Below are positions 17,892-26,776 of a stretch of 64,000 nt of DNA, piece by piece. The position numbers and the translations under genes are program-made. The notes below the pieces were generated by a model. That model was given only the letters and a program-made list of their open reading frames with translations. It had not been told where the DNA came from and did no database searches. How positions within the stretch are numbered: the first letter of the stretch is position 1; the number at the start of each line of letters is the position of its first letter. Source of the stretch: Pseudomonas oryzicola (lineage in GTDB: Bacteria; Pseudomonadota; Gammaproteobacteria; Pseudomonadales; Pseudomonadaceae); the NCBI RefSeq assembly GCF_014269185.2, contig NZ_JABWRZ020000002.1, forward strand, positions 496,001 to 560,000, in the 5' to 3' direction.

Positions 17892-19574
17892 TTATAGCGT
17901 GGAAAGGAAGGCGCTGTTGCTGGCCTGCCACTGGACGATGTCCTGGCGGATGCGTTTCTTGTCGAGCTTGCCTACACTGGTCTTGGGAATTTCAGTAACA
18001 ATGGCGATCTGGCTTGGAATCGCCCATTTATTGATATGCCCTTGCTCGACAAAGGGCTTGAGGTGCTCCTTGAGTGCCCTGGCGTCGATGGCCTGGCCTT
18101 CACGCACAACCAGCAGGGCAAACGGGCGCTCGCCCCATTGCGGGTCGGCCACCCCCACCACGGCCACTTCGCGCACGGCCGGGTGGCGGCTGATCAGGTC
18201 TTCCAGATCGAGCGAAGAAATCCACTCGCCGCCGGTCTTGATCACATCCTTGATGCGGTCGCGGATGTCGATGTAGCCCATGCCGTCCAGGGTGGCGACG
18301 TCACCGGTATGCAGCCAGCCCCCCTGCCACAGCTCCTCGCTCTTCTCCGGTTCCTTGAAATAGCCCAGGGTCAGCCACGGGGCACGCAGCACCAACTCGC
18401 CCTGGGTTTCGCCGTCAGCGGGCAGGAAGTTGCCATCGCCGTCGACTATCGCCGCCTCCACCAGCGGGACCGGCACGCCGGCCTTGATGCGATAGGTGAC
18501 GCGCTCATCCTCGCTGCCGGCCTGCAGCTCGTCGTTCAGGTGGGCGGCGGAAATCAGCGGGCAGGTTTCCGACATGCCATACGCCGCCGTCAGCTGGATG
18601 CCGCGTGCCAGGGCGGCCTGGTACAGCGAACGGTTGAGCGCGCTGCCGCCAATGATGATCTTCCAGCCGCCGAAGCCTTGCCCCTGGGCGGTCGGGCAGT
18701 TGAGCAGCATCTGCAGGATGGTCGGCACGCAATGGGAGAACGTGACCTTTTCCTCACGCCACAGCTTGACCAGCATCTCCGGCTCGTAGCGCCCCGGGTA
18801 AACCTGCTTCATGCCAAGCATGGTGGCAACGTAGGGGATGCCCCAGGCGTGCACGTGGAACATCGGGGTGATCGGCATGTATACGTCGTCGCTGCCCATC
18901 AGGCGCACGCTGTCGATGCTGCCGGTCACCGAAGCTTCGGCCAGGGTGTGCAGCACCAGTTGCCGGTGGGTGAAGTACACACCTTTGGGGTTACCGGTAG
19001 TGCCCGTGGTGTAGAAAGTGGTGGCCACCGAATTTTCGTCGAAATCCGGGAAAGCGTAGTGCGGGCTGGCGGCGGCCAGCAATTGCTCGTATTCGCCGAC
19101 CAGCCCGGGCAGCTCGGCGGTCTTGTCCGCGCCATCGGTCAGCAGCAGGGTCTTGTCGACAGTGGTCAATTGCCCGGCAATGGCCTGGTACAGGCCGACG
19201 AAGTCGCTGTTGACCAGCACCACGCGGTCTTCGGCATGGTTCATGGTGTAGAGGATCTGCTCAGGCGACAGGCGCACGTTGATGGTGTGCACAACCGCAC
19301 CGATCATCGGGATGGCGAACATGCACTCCAGATAGCGGTGGCTGTCCCAGTCCATCACGGCCACGGTGTCACCCGCCTTCACCCCCGCCTCGGTCAGCAC
19401 GTTGGCCAGGCGCGCGATGCGCTCGTTGAGCTGTGGATAGGTCAGCCGCAACTGGTCGCGGTAGACGATTTCGCGAGTCTTTTCATAGCGGCTGCCAGAC
19501 ATCAGCAGGCGTTTGATCAGCAGCGGGTAGGCATAGGCGCCCTCGGCGGGCTTGATGATGCGGGTCTGCAACAT
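17892..19574 (-). CDS. Medium-chain acyl-CoA synthetase (AlkK-like AMP-dependent ligase)
   Basis: The product is 560 aa. It activates fatty acids with ATP and CoA through an acyl-AMP. ANL superfamily motifs are present: TTFYTTGTTGNPKG (about 185-198), YGMSETCP, GWLHTGDVATLD and DRIKDVIKTGGEWIS, and the C-terminal catalytic Lys in KTSVGKLDKK. Similarity to AlkK points to medium-chain acids. It is upstream of the DUF1302-DUF1329 operon on the same strand but separated by its own terminator-like stem. Start ATG 19574 is preceded by AAGGGAT. Confidence 0.93.
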   Translation of the reverse strand: MLQTRIIKPAEGAYAYPLLIKRLLMSGSRYEKTREIVYRDQLRLTYPQLNERIARLANVLTEAGVKAGDTVAVMDWDSHRYLECMFAIPMIGAVVHTINVRLSPEQILYTMNHAEDRVVLVNSDFVGLYQAIAGQLTTVDKTLLLTDGADKTAELPGLVGEYEQLLAAASPHYAFPDFDENSVATTFYTTGTTGNPKGVYFTHRQLVLHTLAEASVTGSIDSVRLMGSDDVYMPITPMFHVHAWGIPYVATMLGMKQVYPGRYEPEMLVKLWREEKVTFSHCVPTILQMLLNCPTAQGQGFGGWKIIIGGSALNRSLYQAALARGIQLTAAYGMSETCPLISAAHLNDELQAGSEDERVTYRIKAGVPVPLVEAAIVDGDGNFLPADGETQGELVLRAPWLTLGYFKEPEKSEELWQGGWLHTGDVATLDGMGYIDIRDRIKDVIKTGGEWISSLDLEDLISRHPAVREVAVVGVADPQWGERPFALLVVREGQAIDARALKEHLKPFVEQGHINKWAIPSQIAIVTEIPKTSVGKLDKKRIRQDIVQWQASNSAFLSTL

Positions 19575-19799
19575 GGGTATCCCTTTTCGGAAAAGGCGGG
19601 CTGGGCAACTCTGGCAACTACTGTAGTCCGCCAATGTGACGGCCAAATCAGCCGAAGGAATGATTTGTGCGCCAAAGGTATGAGTGGCGGGCGTTGACGG
19701 GCGGTAACCGCGGGCTAGACACTGCGCCGACAGCTTCAGGATTTGAGGGCCCTTTCGCGGCCCAGAACACCGATCCCCTGCCCTGCCCCGGAGAGCCCC

Positions 19800-20765
19800 A
19801 TGCCCAGCCCGCGTCGCGCCGTGTTTCTCGATCACCAGTCCCTGGACCTGGGCGATCTCGACCTCTCGCCCTTGAAGCAGCAGTTCGACGAATTCGAGCT
19901 CTACGCCGCCACCCGCCCGGACCAGGTCGCCGAACGCCTGCAGGGCGCGGTAGCGGTGGTCAGCAACAAGGTCATGCTCGACGCCGCGACGCTGGCCGCC
20001 AACCCGCAACTGCAACTGATCCTGATCGCCGCCACCGGTACCAACAATGTCGACCTGGCGGCGGCCCGTGCCCAAGGCATCACCGTATGCAACTGCCAGG
20101 GCTATGGCACACCGTCCGTGGCCCAGCACACCCTCGCCCTGCTGCTGGCACTGGCCACCCGCCTGTGCGACTACAACCAGGCGGTAGCCAACGGCCAATG
20201 GGCCAAGGCCAGCCAGTTCTGCCTGCTGGACTTCCCCATCGTCGAACTCGAAGGCAAGACCCTGGGCCTGCTCGGCCACGGCGAGCTGGGCGGCGCGGTG
20301 GCGCGGCTGGCCGAAGCCTTTGGCATGCGCGTGTTGAGCGGGCAGATCCCCGGCCGCCCGGAACGCTCCGACCGGCTGCCGCTGGACGAGCTGCTGCCGC
20401 ACGTCGACGCCCTGAGCCTGCATTGCCCGCTGAACGAGCACACCCGGCACATGCTCGGTGCCCGCGAACTGGCCATGCTCAAGCCCAACGCACTGCTGGT
20501 CAACACAGCTCGCGGCGGCCTCATCGACGAGCAGGCGCTGGCCGATGCCCTGCGCAGCGGCCACCTGGGTGGCGCCGCCACTGACGTGCTGAGCGTGGAG
20601 CCGCCGATCAACGGCAATCCGCTGCTTGAACCCGGCATTCCGCGCCTGATCATCACCCCGCACAGCGCCTGGGGCGCAGTGGAGTCGCGCCAGCGCATCG
20701 TCGGCCAGCTGAGCGAGAACGCCCAGGCCTTCTTCGCCGGGCAGCCGCGCCGCGTGGTCAGCTGA
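19800..20765 (+). CDS. hprA: D-isomer 2-hydroxyacid dehydrogenase (hydroxypyruvate/glyoxylate reductase)
   Basis: The product is 321 aa. It reduces hydroxypyruvate or glyoxylate to D-glycerate or glycolate with NAD(P)H. The Rossmann motif ([19 protein letters not shown]), the Arg-containing [13 protein letters not shown], the Glu of DVLSVEPP and the His of ITPHSAW are the family active-site elements. The conserved N-terminus ([12 protein letters not shown]) begins right after the ATG at 19800, preceded by GGAGAG. rsmC follows 52 bp downstream on the same strand. Confidence 0.9.
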   Translation: MPSPRRAVFLDHQSLDLGDLDLSPLKQQFDEFELYAATRPDQVAERLQGAVAVVSNKVMLDAATLAANPQLQLILIAATGTNNVDLAAARAQGITVCNCQGYGTPSVAQHTLALLLALATRLCDYNQAVANGQWAKASQFCLLDFPIVELEGKTLGLLGHGELGGAVARLAEAFGMRVLSGQIPGRPERSDRLPLDELLPHVDALSLHCPLNEHTRHMLGARELAMLKPNALLVNTARGGLIDEQALADALRSGHLGGAATDVLSVEPPINGNPLLEPGIPRLIITPHSAWGAVESRQRIVGQLSENAQAFFAGQPRRVVS

Positions 20766-20817
20766 GCGCGGCGCCCGGCTCTGCTACACTGCGCCACTTT
20801 TTCAGGAGGCGTCGTCC

Positions 20818-21816
20818 ATGGACCCGCGCAGTGAAGTGTTGCTCCGCCAGGCAGAGCTGTTCCAGGGGCCGCTGCTGGTCGCCGGCGCCCCAGCCGACGG
20901 CCTGCTCGGCCAGTTGCCCCAGGCCCAGGCATGGACTTGGCATGCCGGCGATCAGGGCATGCTCGAAAGCCGTTACGCCGGCCGTAGCCACTACGGGGTC
21001 GAGCCGCCGGAGGTGGCTTTCGACAGTGCCGTACTGTTCCTGCCCAAGTCCCGCGAACTGGCGGCCTACCTGCTCAATGCCCTGGCATCGCGCCTGGGCG
21101 GCCGCGACCTGTACCTGGTCGGCGAGAAACGCGGTGGCATCGAAGGCGCAGCCAGGCAGCTGCAGGCGTTCGGCAAACCGCGCAAACTCGACAGCGCCCG
21201 CCATTGCCAGCTGTGGCAAGTAACCATCGCCCAGGCGCCAGAAGCCAAACCCCTGGCAAGCCTGGCCGAACGCTTCGAACTCGCTCTGGAAGACGGCCCG
21301 TTGCACGTGGTCAGCCTGCCCGGGGTGTTCAGCCATGGGCGTCTCGATCGCGGTACTGCCCTGCTGCTCAAGCACCTCGATGGCCTGCCGAGCGGGCATG
21401 TGCTGGACTTCGGCTGCGGCGCCGGGGTGCTCGGCGCCACGGTCAAACGCCGTTATCCGCAAAGCCGCGTGACACTGCTGGACGTGGATGCCTTCGCCGT
21501 GGCCGCCAGCCGCCTGACCCTGGCGGCCAATGGCCTGGAAGGCGAAGTGATCAGCGGCGACGGCATCGACGCGGCACCCACCGAGCTAAGCCTGATCCTG
21601 AGCAACCCGCCGTTCCACAGCGGGGTTCACACCAACTACCAGGCCTCGGAAAACCTGCTGAAAAAATCCGCAATTCATCTGCGAAAAGGTGGTGAAATGC
21701 GCCTGGTCGCCAACAGCTTCCTGCGCTACCAACCGCTGATCGAAGGTGCGCTGGGCAACTGCCAGGTGCGCGACGAAGCCGACGGGTTTCGCATCTACCG
21801 GGCAACACGTGGATAA
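20818..21816 (+). CDS. rsmC: 16S rRNA (guanine1207-N2)-methyltransferase RsmC
   Basis: The product is 332 aa, with two tandem Rossmann methyltransferase-like domains as in E. coli RsmC. The N-terminal domain is degenerate. The C-terminal domain has the SAM motif [15 protein letters not shown] (about 198-212) and the [12 protein letters not shown] catalytic motif (about 262). It methylates G1207 of 16S rRNA in the 30S subunit. The start is fixed by a perfect AGGAGG nine bases before the ATG. Confidence 0.94.
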   Translation: MDPRSEVLLRQAELFQGPLLVAGAPADGLLGQLPQAQAWTWHAGDQGMLESRYAGRSHYGVEPPEVAFDSAVLFLPKSRELAAYLLNALASRLGGRDLYLVGEKRGGIEGAARQLQAFGKPRKLDSARHCQLWQVTIAQAPEAKPLASLAERFELALEDGPLHVVSLPGVFSHGRLDRGTALLLKHLDGLPSGHVLDFGCGAGVLGATVKRRYPQSRVTLLDVDAFAVAASRLTLAANGLEGEVISGDGIDAAPTELSLILSNPPFHSGVHTNYQASENLLKKSAIHLRKGGEMRLVANSFLRYQPLIEGALGNCQVRDEADGFRIYRATRG

Positions 21817-21856
21817 AAACAGCGCTTGCCGAATGCGTTTTGCCTAGGCAGAATCC

Positions 21857-22080
21857 GCACCGTCCTAGGGGAGTAGTCTCCCGCGAGCGCCCAGCTCGCC
21901 CGGTGCGCGTCAACATACTTGGTCCACAGACCATGGCGCGTGCGACCCACCATGCAGCCTGCATGGCGAGATCCGCATAGACGGATCCAGGGGTTTGACA
22001 AGACCTATGACACGCACACCTTACCCGGGGCGGGGAGGCTGTACGTGTCATAGCCGTGTCGACCCGCCCCCGTAGGAATC
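21857..22080 (+). promoter_or_regulatory. yybP-ykoY manganese riboswitch and expression platform
   Basis: The 267-bp leader of the GDT1 gene has the two conserved internal-loop strings of the yybP-ykoY aptamer: GGGGAGTAG (21868-21876) and GTCAACATACTTGG (21909-21922), separated by a GC hairpin. Downstream, CTATGACACG (22005-22014) pairs perfectly with CGTGTCATAG (22044-22053). GGGGCGGG (22027-22034) can pair with CCCGCCCC (22063-22070), next to the ribosome site AGGAATC. The family senses Mn2+ and turns on Mn exporters. Boundaries are approximate. Confidence 0.85.
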
Positions 22081-22083
22081 CTG

Positions 22084-22668
22084 ATGCTGGAATCTCTGTT
22101 GGTCCCCACCGCAATCGTTGCGCTCGCCGAAATTGGTGACAAGACGCAACTGCTCGCGCTCATTCTCGCTGCCCGCTTCCGCAAGCCATGGCCAATCATC
22201 GCCGGCATCATCGCGGCGACCCTGGCCAATCATGCTGCGGCCGGTGCCGTGGGAGCGTGGGTCGGCAGCTTCTTCAGCGATTCGGCTTTGCACTGGGTGC
22301 TGGCCGCGAGCTTTACCGCCACTGCACTGTGGACCCTGGTGCCGGACAAGATGGATGATGACGAGAGCCCCGCGCGCCGCTTCGGGCCGTTCCTGACGAC
22401 GCTGATCGCGTTCTTCCTGGCAGAAATCGGTGACAAGACCCAGGTCGCCACGGTGATGCTGGCAGCTCAGTATCCGCACCTGATCATGGTCATCATCGGC
22501 ACTACCCTGGGCATGCTGATTGCCAACGTACCGGTGGTGCTGGCAGGTAATTTCGCAGCCGACAAACTGCCGCTGACGCTGATCCGTCGCCTGGCGGCGA
22601 CGGCGTTCTTCGTGCTGGCGATCGTGGCCGTTTATTCGGCGATGAAGGCCAGTGGCTGGGTGGGATAA
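22084..22668 (+). CDS. TMEM165/GDT1 (UPF0016) family manganese exporter
   Basis: The product is 194 aa with six predicted transmembrane helices in two homologous halves. Each half carries the family signature E-x-G-D-K-T: LAEIGDKTQLLAL (about residue 15) and LAEIGDKTQVATV (about residue 117), the acidic residues of the cation path. Bacterial GDT1 proteins export Mn2+ across the inner membrane. The riboswitch directly upstream supports the Mn assignment. The ATG follows AGGAATCCTG. Confidence 0.92.
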   Translation: MLESLLVPTAIVALAEIGDKTQLLALILAARFRKPWPIIAGIIAATLANHAAAGAVGAWVGSFFSDSALHWVLAASFTATALWTLVPDKMDDDESPARRFGPFLTTLIAFFLAEIGDKTQVATVMLAAQYPHLIMVIIGTTLGMLIANVPVVLAGNFAADKLPLTLIRRLAATAFFVLAIVAVYSAMKASGWVG

Positions 22669-22678
22669 CCTGGAAGGC

Positions 22679-22697
22679 GGGGCCGCTTCGCGGCCCC
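22679..22697. terminator. Bidirectional terminator-like hairpin
   Basis: GGGGCCGC, loop TTC, GCGGCCCC between the convergent GDT1 and M48 genes. Confidence 0.7.
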
Positions 22698-22708
22698 ATG
22701 ACCAGCAA

Positions 22709-23524
22709 TTACTTCCTGGCCGCCTGATACAGCGGCATCACCTTCGGAATCGCCGCCTGCAGCGAAGCGATACGGCTCTCCGACGCCGGGTGGGTGCTCA
22801 TGAACTCGGGCGGTGCACCTTCGGAAGCCTTGGTCATCTTGTTCCACAGGGTGATCGCGGCATTCGGGTCGTAACCGGCACGTGCCGAGAGCTCCAGGCC
22901 AATCAGGTCGGCCTCGTTTTCGTTGGCCCGGCTGTTGGGCAGGGTCATGGCATAGTTCACCACGGTGTCGGCCAGGGCCATGCTGCTCTGGCCCAGACCA
23001 AAGATGGCACCAGCACCCTGGCGGGCCATTTCCACACCGTACGCCTTGGACATTGCCTCGCGGCTGTGTTCACGCAAGGCGTGGGCGATCTCGTGGCCGA
23101 CCACCGCCGCGATTTCCGCGTCGGTGAGCTTGAGCTGGTCGATCAGCCCGGTATAAACGATGATCTTGCCACCCGGGCCGCAGTTGGCGTTGAGTTCATC
23201 GCTCTTGATCACGTTGACCTGCCAGTCCCACTGCGCGGCGTCCGGACGGAACTTGGGTGTCTGAGCGATCAGGCGGTTGGCGATGGCCTGCACGCGCTTG
23301 GCATCGGCGCTGGACTTGTCGAGCACACCCTTGCTGGACGCCTCGCCGAGGGTCTGCTGGTACGACTGGGCGTACATCTGGTTGACCTCATCGGCCGAAA
23401 GCATGCTGAACATGTATTGCTGGCGTTCGACGCCGACAGCACCGCCGCTGGTGGTATTCACCGCCTGGCAGCCGGCTAGCAGGATGCCAGCACTCAACAG
23501 GCTGACGACAAAAGACTTACGCAT
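22709..23524 (-). CDS. M48 family metalloprotease lipoprotein (LoiP/YggG-like)
   Basis: The product is 271 aa. A lipoprotein signal (SLLSAGILLAGC) predicts anchoring in the envelope. The zinc site HEIAHALREH (about residue 143) and the third ligand Glu in NENEADLIGLEL (about 200) mark a gluzincin M48 protease. Relatives degrade misfolded outer-membrane proteins. ATG at 23524 starts the signal peptide; longer in-frame starts would bury it. Monocistronic. Confidence 0.9.
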   Translation of the reverse strand: MRKSFVVSLLSAGILLAGCQAVNTTSGGAVGVERQQYMFSMLSADEVNQMYAQSYQQTLGEASSKGVLDKSSADAKRVQAIANRLIAQTPKFRPDAAQWDWQVNVIKSDELNANCGPGGKIIVYTGLIDQLKLTDAEIAAVVGHEIAHALREHSREAMSKAYGVEMARQGAGAIFGLGQSSMALADTVVNYAMTLPNSRANENEADLIGLELSARAGYDPNAAITLWNKMTKASEGAPPEFMSTHPASESRIASLQAAIPKVMPLYQAARK

Positions 23525-23639
23525 GAAAACACTCCCTTTCCTACATGCGCCGTATCCTAGGCTGACTGGCCTGTGGGCCGCCATAGCCGTAGAGAAGATT
23601 TCACACTGAAGCCCGAAAACTCGGGGTGCAGACAGGCCA

Positions 23640-24260
23640 TCAGGCCGGGGTCAGGCACTCCGGGGCGTCCAGCTTCGGATCATTGACAAAGTTGGCCAAT
23701 GCCCGCTCACGCAACTGTGCCGACGGGCTGGCCAGCAGCTCGTGCAGGCGCGTCAGTGGCGTGCCCGGGTCAAGCCAGGCCGCCTGCCCTGCTTCGTCCA
23801 GGATCAGCGGCCGGCGCTGGTTCATTGCCGCCTGGGTCACCACTGCACAGCTCAGCCACACTTGGTCCTGCACCGGGTAAGCCTCCCACACGGCGGCGAA
23901 GTATAGCGATGCGCCCTCCCCTGGGGTCAACCAATACGGGCGCTTGCGCACACTGCCACGCCATTCGTAGAAACCGTTGGCCGGCATCAGGCAGCGCCGC
24001 TGGCGGAACGCATCGCGAAACATCGGCTGTTCGGCCAGCGTCTCGGCGCGGGCATGGGCAGGGGTGCGGGACAGGTCGGTGAGCCAGGCCGGGGTCAGCC
24101 CCCAGCGCGCCTTGGCCAGTTGCAACTGGCCGTCCAACTGGCGCTGGATCAGCACCGAAGCTCCGGGCGAGATGTTCCATTGAGCCGGTTGCCCGGCAGG
24201 AAAGCCCGGTAGGCAGGTCAGCGCCTGGGGCCAGCGAAACAGCGCGTAACGTCCACACAT
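23640..24260 (-). CDS. SRAP domain protein (YedK/HMCES family) with altered active-site residues
   Basis: The product is 206 aa. SRAP proteins crosslink abasic sites in single-stranded DNA through Cys2. Seen here: Cys2 (MCGRYALF), WNISPG, and the Glu of GFYEW (Glu99). The Asn of the usual NARxET motif is His69 (HARAET), and the His of the usual HDRRP motif is Asn147 (NQRRPLIL), an apparent swap of the two catalytic positions. The protein otherwise looks intact. It may still form crosslinks, since Cys2 and Glu are present. Confidence 0.9.
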   Translation of the reverse strand: MCGRYALFRWPQALTCLPGFPAGQPAQWNISPGASVLIQRQLDGQLQLAKARWGLTPAWLTDLSRTPAHARAETLAEQPMFRDAFRQRRCLMPANGFYEWRGSVRKRPYWLTPGEGASLYFAAVWEAYPVQDQVWLSCAVVTQAAMNQRRPLILDEAGQAAWLDPGTPLTRLHELLASPSAQLRERALANFVNDPKLDAPECLTPA

Positions 24261-24275
24261 GGGCGAATTCAGAAC

Positions 24276-24536
24276 CTAGCAGATCAAGGTACCGGGGAAA
24301 CTCTCCGGTTCGTCGCCAACCAGTGGCTGGGCGTCATTGTACGCATCGATCAGCTGTCGTGCGTATTCGGCCTGCTCATCGACCACAGCCAGCCCCAACA
24401 GGCCTTGCAGGGGCAGTTCACCGGCGGCACCAACCAGGTCACGGCCAACCACGTGCACCTCGACCCCTTCGCTGGCGAGCATACCCGCCAGCATTTCCGC
24501 CTCGAGCAGGCTTTCCGGTTCGTAGATGCGCTGCAT
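24276..24536 (-). CDS. DUF2007 (putative signal-transducing) small protein
   Basis: The product is 86 aa. The pattern MQRIYEPESLLEAEMLAGML, EGVEVHVVGRDLVGAAGELP and a following hydrophobic strand match DUF2007, a PII-like alpha/beta domain of unknown function. Its ATG shares one base with the stop of the preceding Cys-rich gene (TGATG), so the two are translated together. Confidence 0.88.
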   Translation of the reverse strand: MQRIYEPESLLEAEMLAGMLASEGVEVHVVGRDLVGAAGELPLQGLLGLAVVDEQAEYARQLIDAYNDAQPLVGDEPESFPGTLIC

Positions 24537-24721
24537 CAGGTGTCATCCTCACGGCGGACTTCGAGCAACCATTCGTCACCATGCACCTGCAGAATGCACA
24601 CCACAGGCTGGCAACACACCTGGCAATCCTCGGTATAGACCTGGTCGCCAGCAGACAGGTCGACGGTAGTTTCCACCCGTTCGCCACAATAAGGGCAATC
24701 GTAGAAGTCGGTTTCCAGCAT
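24536..24721 (-). CDS. CPXCG motif-containing cysteine-rich protein
   Basis: The product is 61 aa. CPYCGE near residue 9 and CQVCC near residue 33 form a probable zinc ribbon, the signature of the CPXCG family. Function unknown. It is first in a two-gene operon with the DUF2007 gene (1-bp overlap) and is divergent from the acyltransferase-like gene. Confidence 0.88.
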   Translation of the reverse strand: MLETDFYDCPYCGERVETTVDLSAGDQVYTEDCQVCCQPVVCILQVHGDEWLLEVRREDDT

Positions 24722-24846
24722 CGCGGTCTCCGCAGTGACTTATGCGTATAATTGCCGGTCTGTTTACAGGGCCTGCGTGCGTCCGAGCCGTTTTTCGGAG
24801 CCCGTCCCTACCTTATTACCCTAGCCGTTTCCAACAAGAGAGCATG

Positions 24847-26013
24847 ATGGGCGAATTCGATGCCATCCGACCGTACGACGACGCTGAGGTCCCTGCCGTT
24901 CTGGCACGCCTGCTCAGCGACCCGGCATTCCTCGATATCCTCACGCACTTCCGCTTCCCGCGTGCGGCCGGCGCCCTGGGCTGGCTGCTCAAGCCGCTGA
25001 TCGCCCGCCGCCTGCGCAAGGAATTCGCCGGTGTTACCTGTGTCTCGACCTTGCAGGACAAAGTCGAGTACTACGTCGACCAGACCATCGATCGCGCTAC
25101 CGACGGCGTCACCTACTCTGGCGTCGAGCAGCTCAAGGCCGGCACTGCCTATCTGTTCCTGGCCAACCACCGCGACATCGTCATGGACCCGGCCTTCGTC
25201 AACTACGCGGTGTACCACGCTGGCCTGCCCACGCCGCGCATCGCCATCGGTGACAACCTGCTGCAGAAACCCTTTGTCAGCGACATGATGCGCCTGAACA
25301 AGAGCTTCATCGTGCACCGTTCTATCAGTGGGCGGCGCGAGAAACTGGCCGCCTACCAGTTGCTTTCGGCGTACATCAACCACTCGATCCGCAACGACGT
25401 TACGTCGATCTGGATCGCCCAGGCCGAAGGCCGTGCCAAGGACGGTGACGATCGCACCGATTCGGCGATCCTCAAGATGTTCCACATGAGCCGCAAGGAC
25501 GAACCGTTCGGCGCAGTGATCCAGAGCCTGAACCTGACGCCGGTGTCGATCAGCTACGAATACGACCCGTGCGACCAGGCCAAGGCCCGCGAGCTCTATA
25601 TCCGCGCCACCACCGGCACCTACAAGAAGGCACCGGGCGAGGACGACAACAGCATCGCCAAGGGTATTACCGGCTACAAAGGCAGGGTACATATCAATTT
25701 CGCCCCACCGGTGACCGAGTACTACGAGGACACCAAGCAACTGGCCGCGGAAATCGACCGTCAGATCCTCGGTGGCTACCGGCTGTTCCCGGTCCATTAC
25801 CTGGCGTATGCGATGTGGGACGGCAAGGATGAGTCGTTGCAGGTGCCGAATGCCGAAAAGGTATTCCCGGCTGATGAACTGGCCCGCGCCAGGGAGGAAT
25901 GGCAACGCCGCCTGGAGGCTTGCCCTGAAGAGCAGCGGCCGTACCTGGTGTTGCAGTATGCGACGCCGGTGCGTAACCAGTATCAGGTCAGGCAGCAGGC
26001 ATCGGTTGCCTGA
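24847..26013 (+). CDS. PlsC-like glycerol acyltransferase family protein
   Basis: The product is 388 aa. The HX4D acyltransferase motif is NHRDIVMD (about residue 107), followed by conserved blocks FIVHRSISGRR and IWIAQAEGRAKDGDD, which match the motifs for glycerol-3-phosphate and acyl substrates. It is probably a membrane-associated acyltransferase; the acceptor is unknown. Two consecutive ATGs occur at 24844 and 24847; the second has AAGAGAG at a better distance. A GC hairpin follows the stop. Confidence 0.85.
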   Translation: MGEFDAIRPYDDAEVPAVLARLLSDPAFLDILTHFRFPRAAGALGWLLKPLIARRLRKEFAGVTCVSTLQDKVEYYVDQTIDRATDGVTYSGVEQLKAGTAYLFLANHRDIVMDPAFVNYAVYHAGLPTPRIAIGDNLLQKPFVSDMMRLNKSFIVHRSISGRREKLAAYQLLSAYINHSIRNDVTSIWIAQAEGRAKDGDDRTDSAILKMFHMSRKDEPFGAVIQSLNLTPVSISYEYDPCDQAKARELYIRATTGTYKKAPGEDDNSIAKGITGYKGRVHINFAPPVTEYYEDTKQLAAEIDRQILGGYRLFPVHYLAYAMWDGKDESLQVPNAEKVFPADELARAREEWQRRLEACPEEQRPYLVLQYATPVRNQYQVRQQASVA

Positions 26014-26021
26014 TGGCACGC

Positions 26022-26042
26022 CGGGGCTGCTTTGCAGCCCCG
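26022..26042. terminator. Bidirectional hairpin
   Basis: CGGGGCTGC, loop TTT, GCAGCCCCG between convergent genes. Confidence 0.7.
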
Positions 26043-26045
26043 AAA

Positions 26046-26306
26046 TCAGACCCAGGTACTGAGCCAGGACAGCAGCAAAGCCATCGCCAGGCACGAAAAA
26101 CCAAGAATATAGAAATACCGCGGTACCCGCAGGTCGAATGCATCGACCAGCACATCCTCCAGCGCCAGCATCTCGCGGGTTTCCGCCTCGCGGCGCCGTG
26201 CACTGTGCAGCAGCAACCCGCCCGGGCAGGTCAGCAGCAGCGCCAGCAGATTGATCAGCTTGGTCGGGTGGGCGGCCAGAAACCCCCAGAGCACTTGCAA
26301 GGACAT
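26046..26306 (-). CDS. Small two-helix membrane protein, unknown function
   Basis: The product is 86 aa with two hydrophobic helices (about residues 18-34 and 65-83) and an acidic/basic middle section rich in Arg and Glu. I do not recognise a family. The start ATG at 26306 has GAGG seven bases upstream; a GTG one codon earlier is also possible. Confidence 0.65.
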   Translation of the reverse strand: MSLQVLWGFLAAHPTKLINLLALLLTCPGGLLLHSARRREAETREMLALEDVLVDAFDLRVPRYFYILGFSCLAMALLLSWLSTWV

Positions 26307-26466
26307 CACGCAACCTCGGTGTGAGCGACGGCAAAGGCCCGCATTCTACCCAAGTCAAGCCCTGACGCCCCGCCCGGGCGACAAAGTGTCATTAAATTTC
26401 ATCTGTCACCTGCTCGTCATCTGAACAGGCCATCCTGTCGGCCTTTCCATGATCCGGAGCTTGTTC

Positions 26467-26673
26467 ATGCTGCACGCCGAAAACCAGGACCGCCTCTATC
26501 TGGTTACCCAGAACGATGACCAACAGGCGCTGATCGATGGTTTTGCCATCAACGTGCAGGACCGCCAATGGCTGGTGTATTGCGCATTGGGCGGGCATGC
26601 GCATGAGAGCCTGCCGGATATCGATACCCATACCGGCTTCAGCGTGCTGGATTTCCGGATAGAAGCTGCGTAA
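26467..26673 (+). CDS. Small conserved hypothetical protein
   Basis: The product is 68 aa and acidic, without signal peptide or membrane helix (MLHAENQDRLYLVTQNDDQQ). I do not recognise a family. The start at 26467 is favoured by GGAG seven bases upstream; an in-frame ATG at 26449 lacks one. A REP-like hairpin and then a terminator follow. Confidence 0.65.
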   Translation: MLHAENQDRLYLVTQNDDQQALIDGFAINVQDRQWLVYCALGGHAHESLPDIDTHTGFSVLDFRIEAA

Positions 26674-26679
26674 GCCTGG

Positions 26680-26710
26680 GCCGGCCTCTTCGCGGCTGAA
26701 CCCGCGAAAA
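26680..26710. repeat. REP-like element
   Basis: CCGGCCTCTTCGCGG, CTGAAC, CCGCGAA: a shortened form of the P. putida REP palindrome in the convergent intergenic space. Confidence 0.55.
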
Positions 26711-26723
26711 GTACAGCCAACAA

Positions 26724-26758
26724 AAAACCCGCTACCTGAAACACAGGCAGCGGGTTTT
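26724..26758. terminator. Bidirectional intrinsic terminator
   Basis: AAAACCCGCTACCTG and CAGGCAGCGGGTTTT form a stem with one mismatch, with A- and T-runs on both sides, between convergent genes. Confidence 0.85.
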
Positions 26759-26776
26759 CTTCATGCGGCTAGAGGC

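Noticed and set aside
19575..20663. N-terminal extension of the acyl-CoA synthetase frame
   Set aside because: It runs antisense through hprA; homology starts at the ATG 19574 with a ribosome site.
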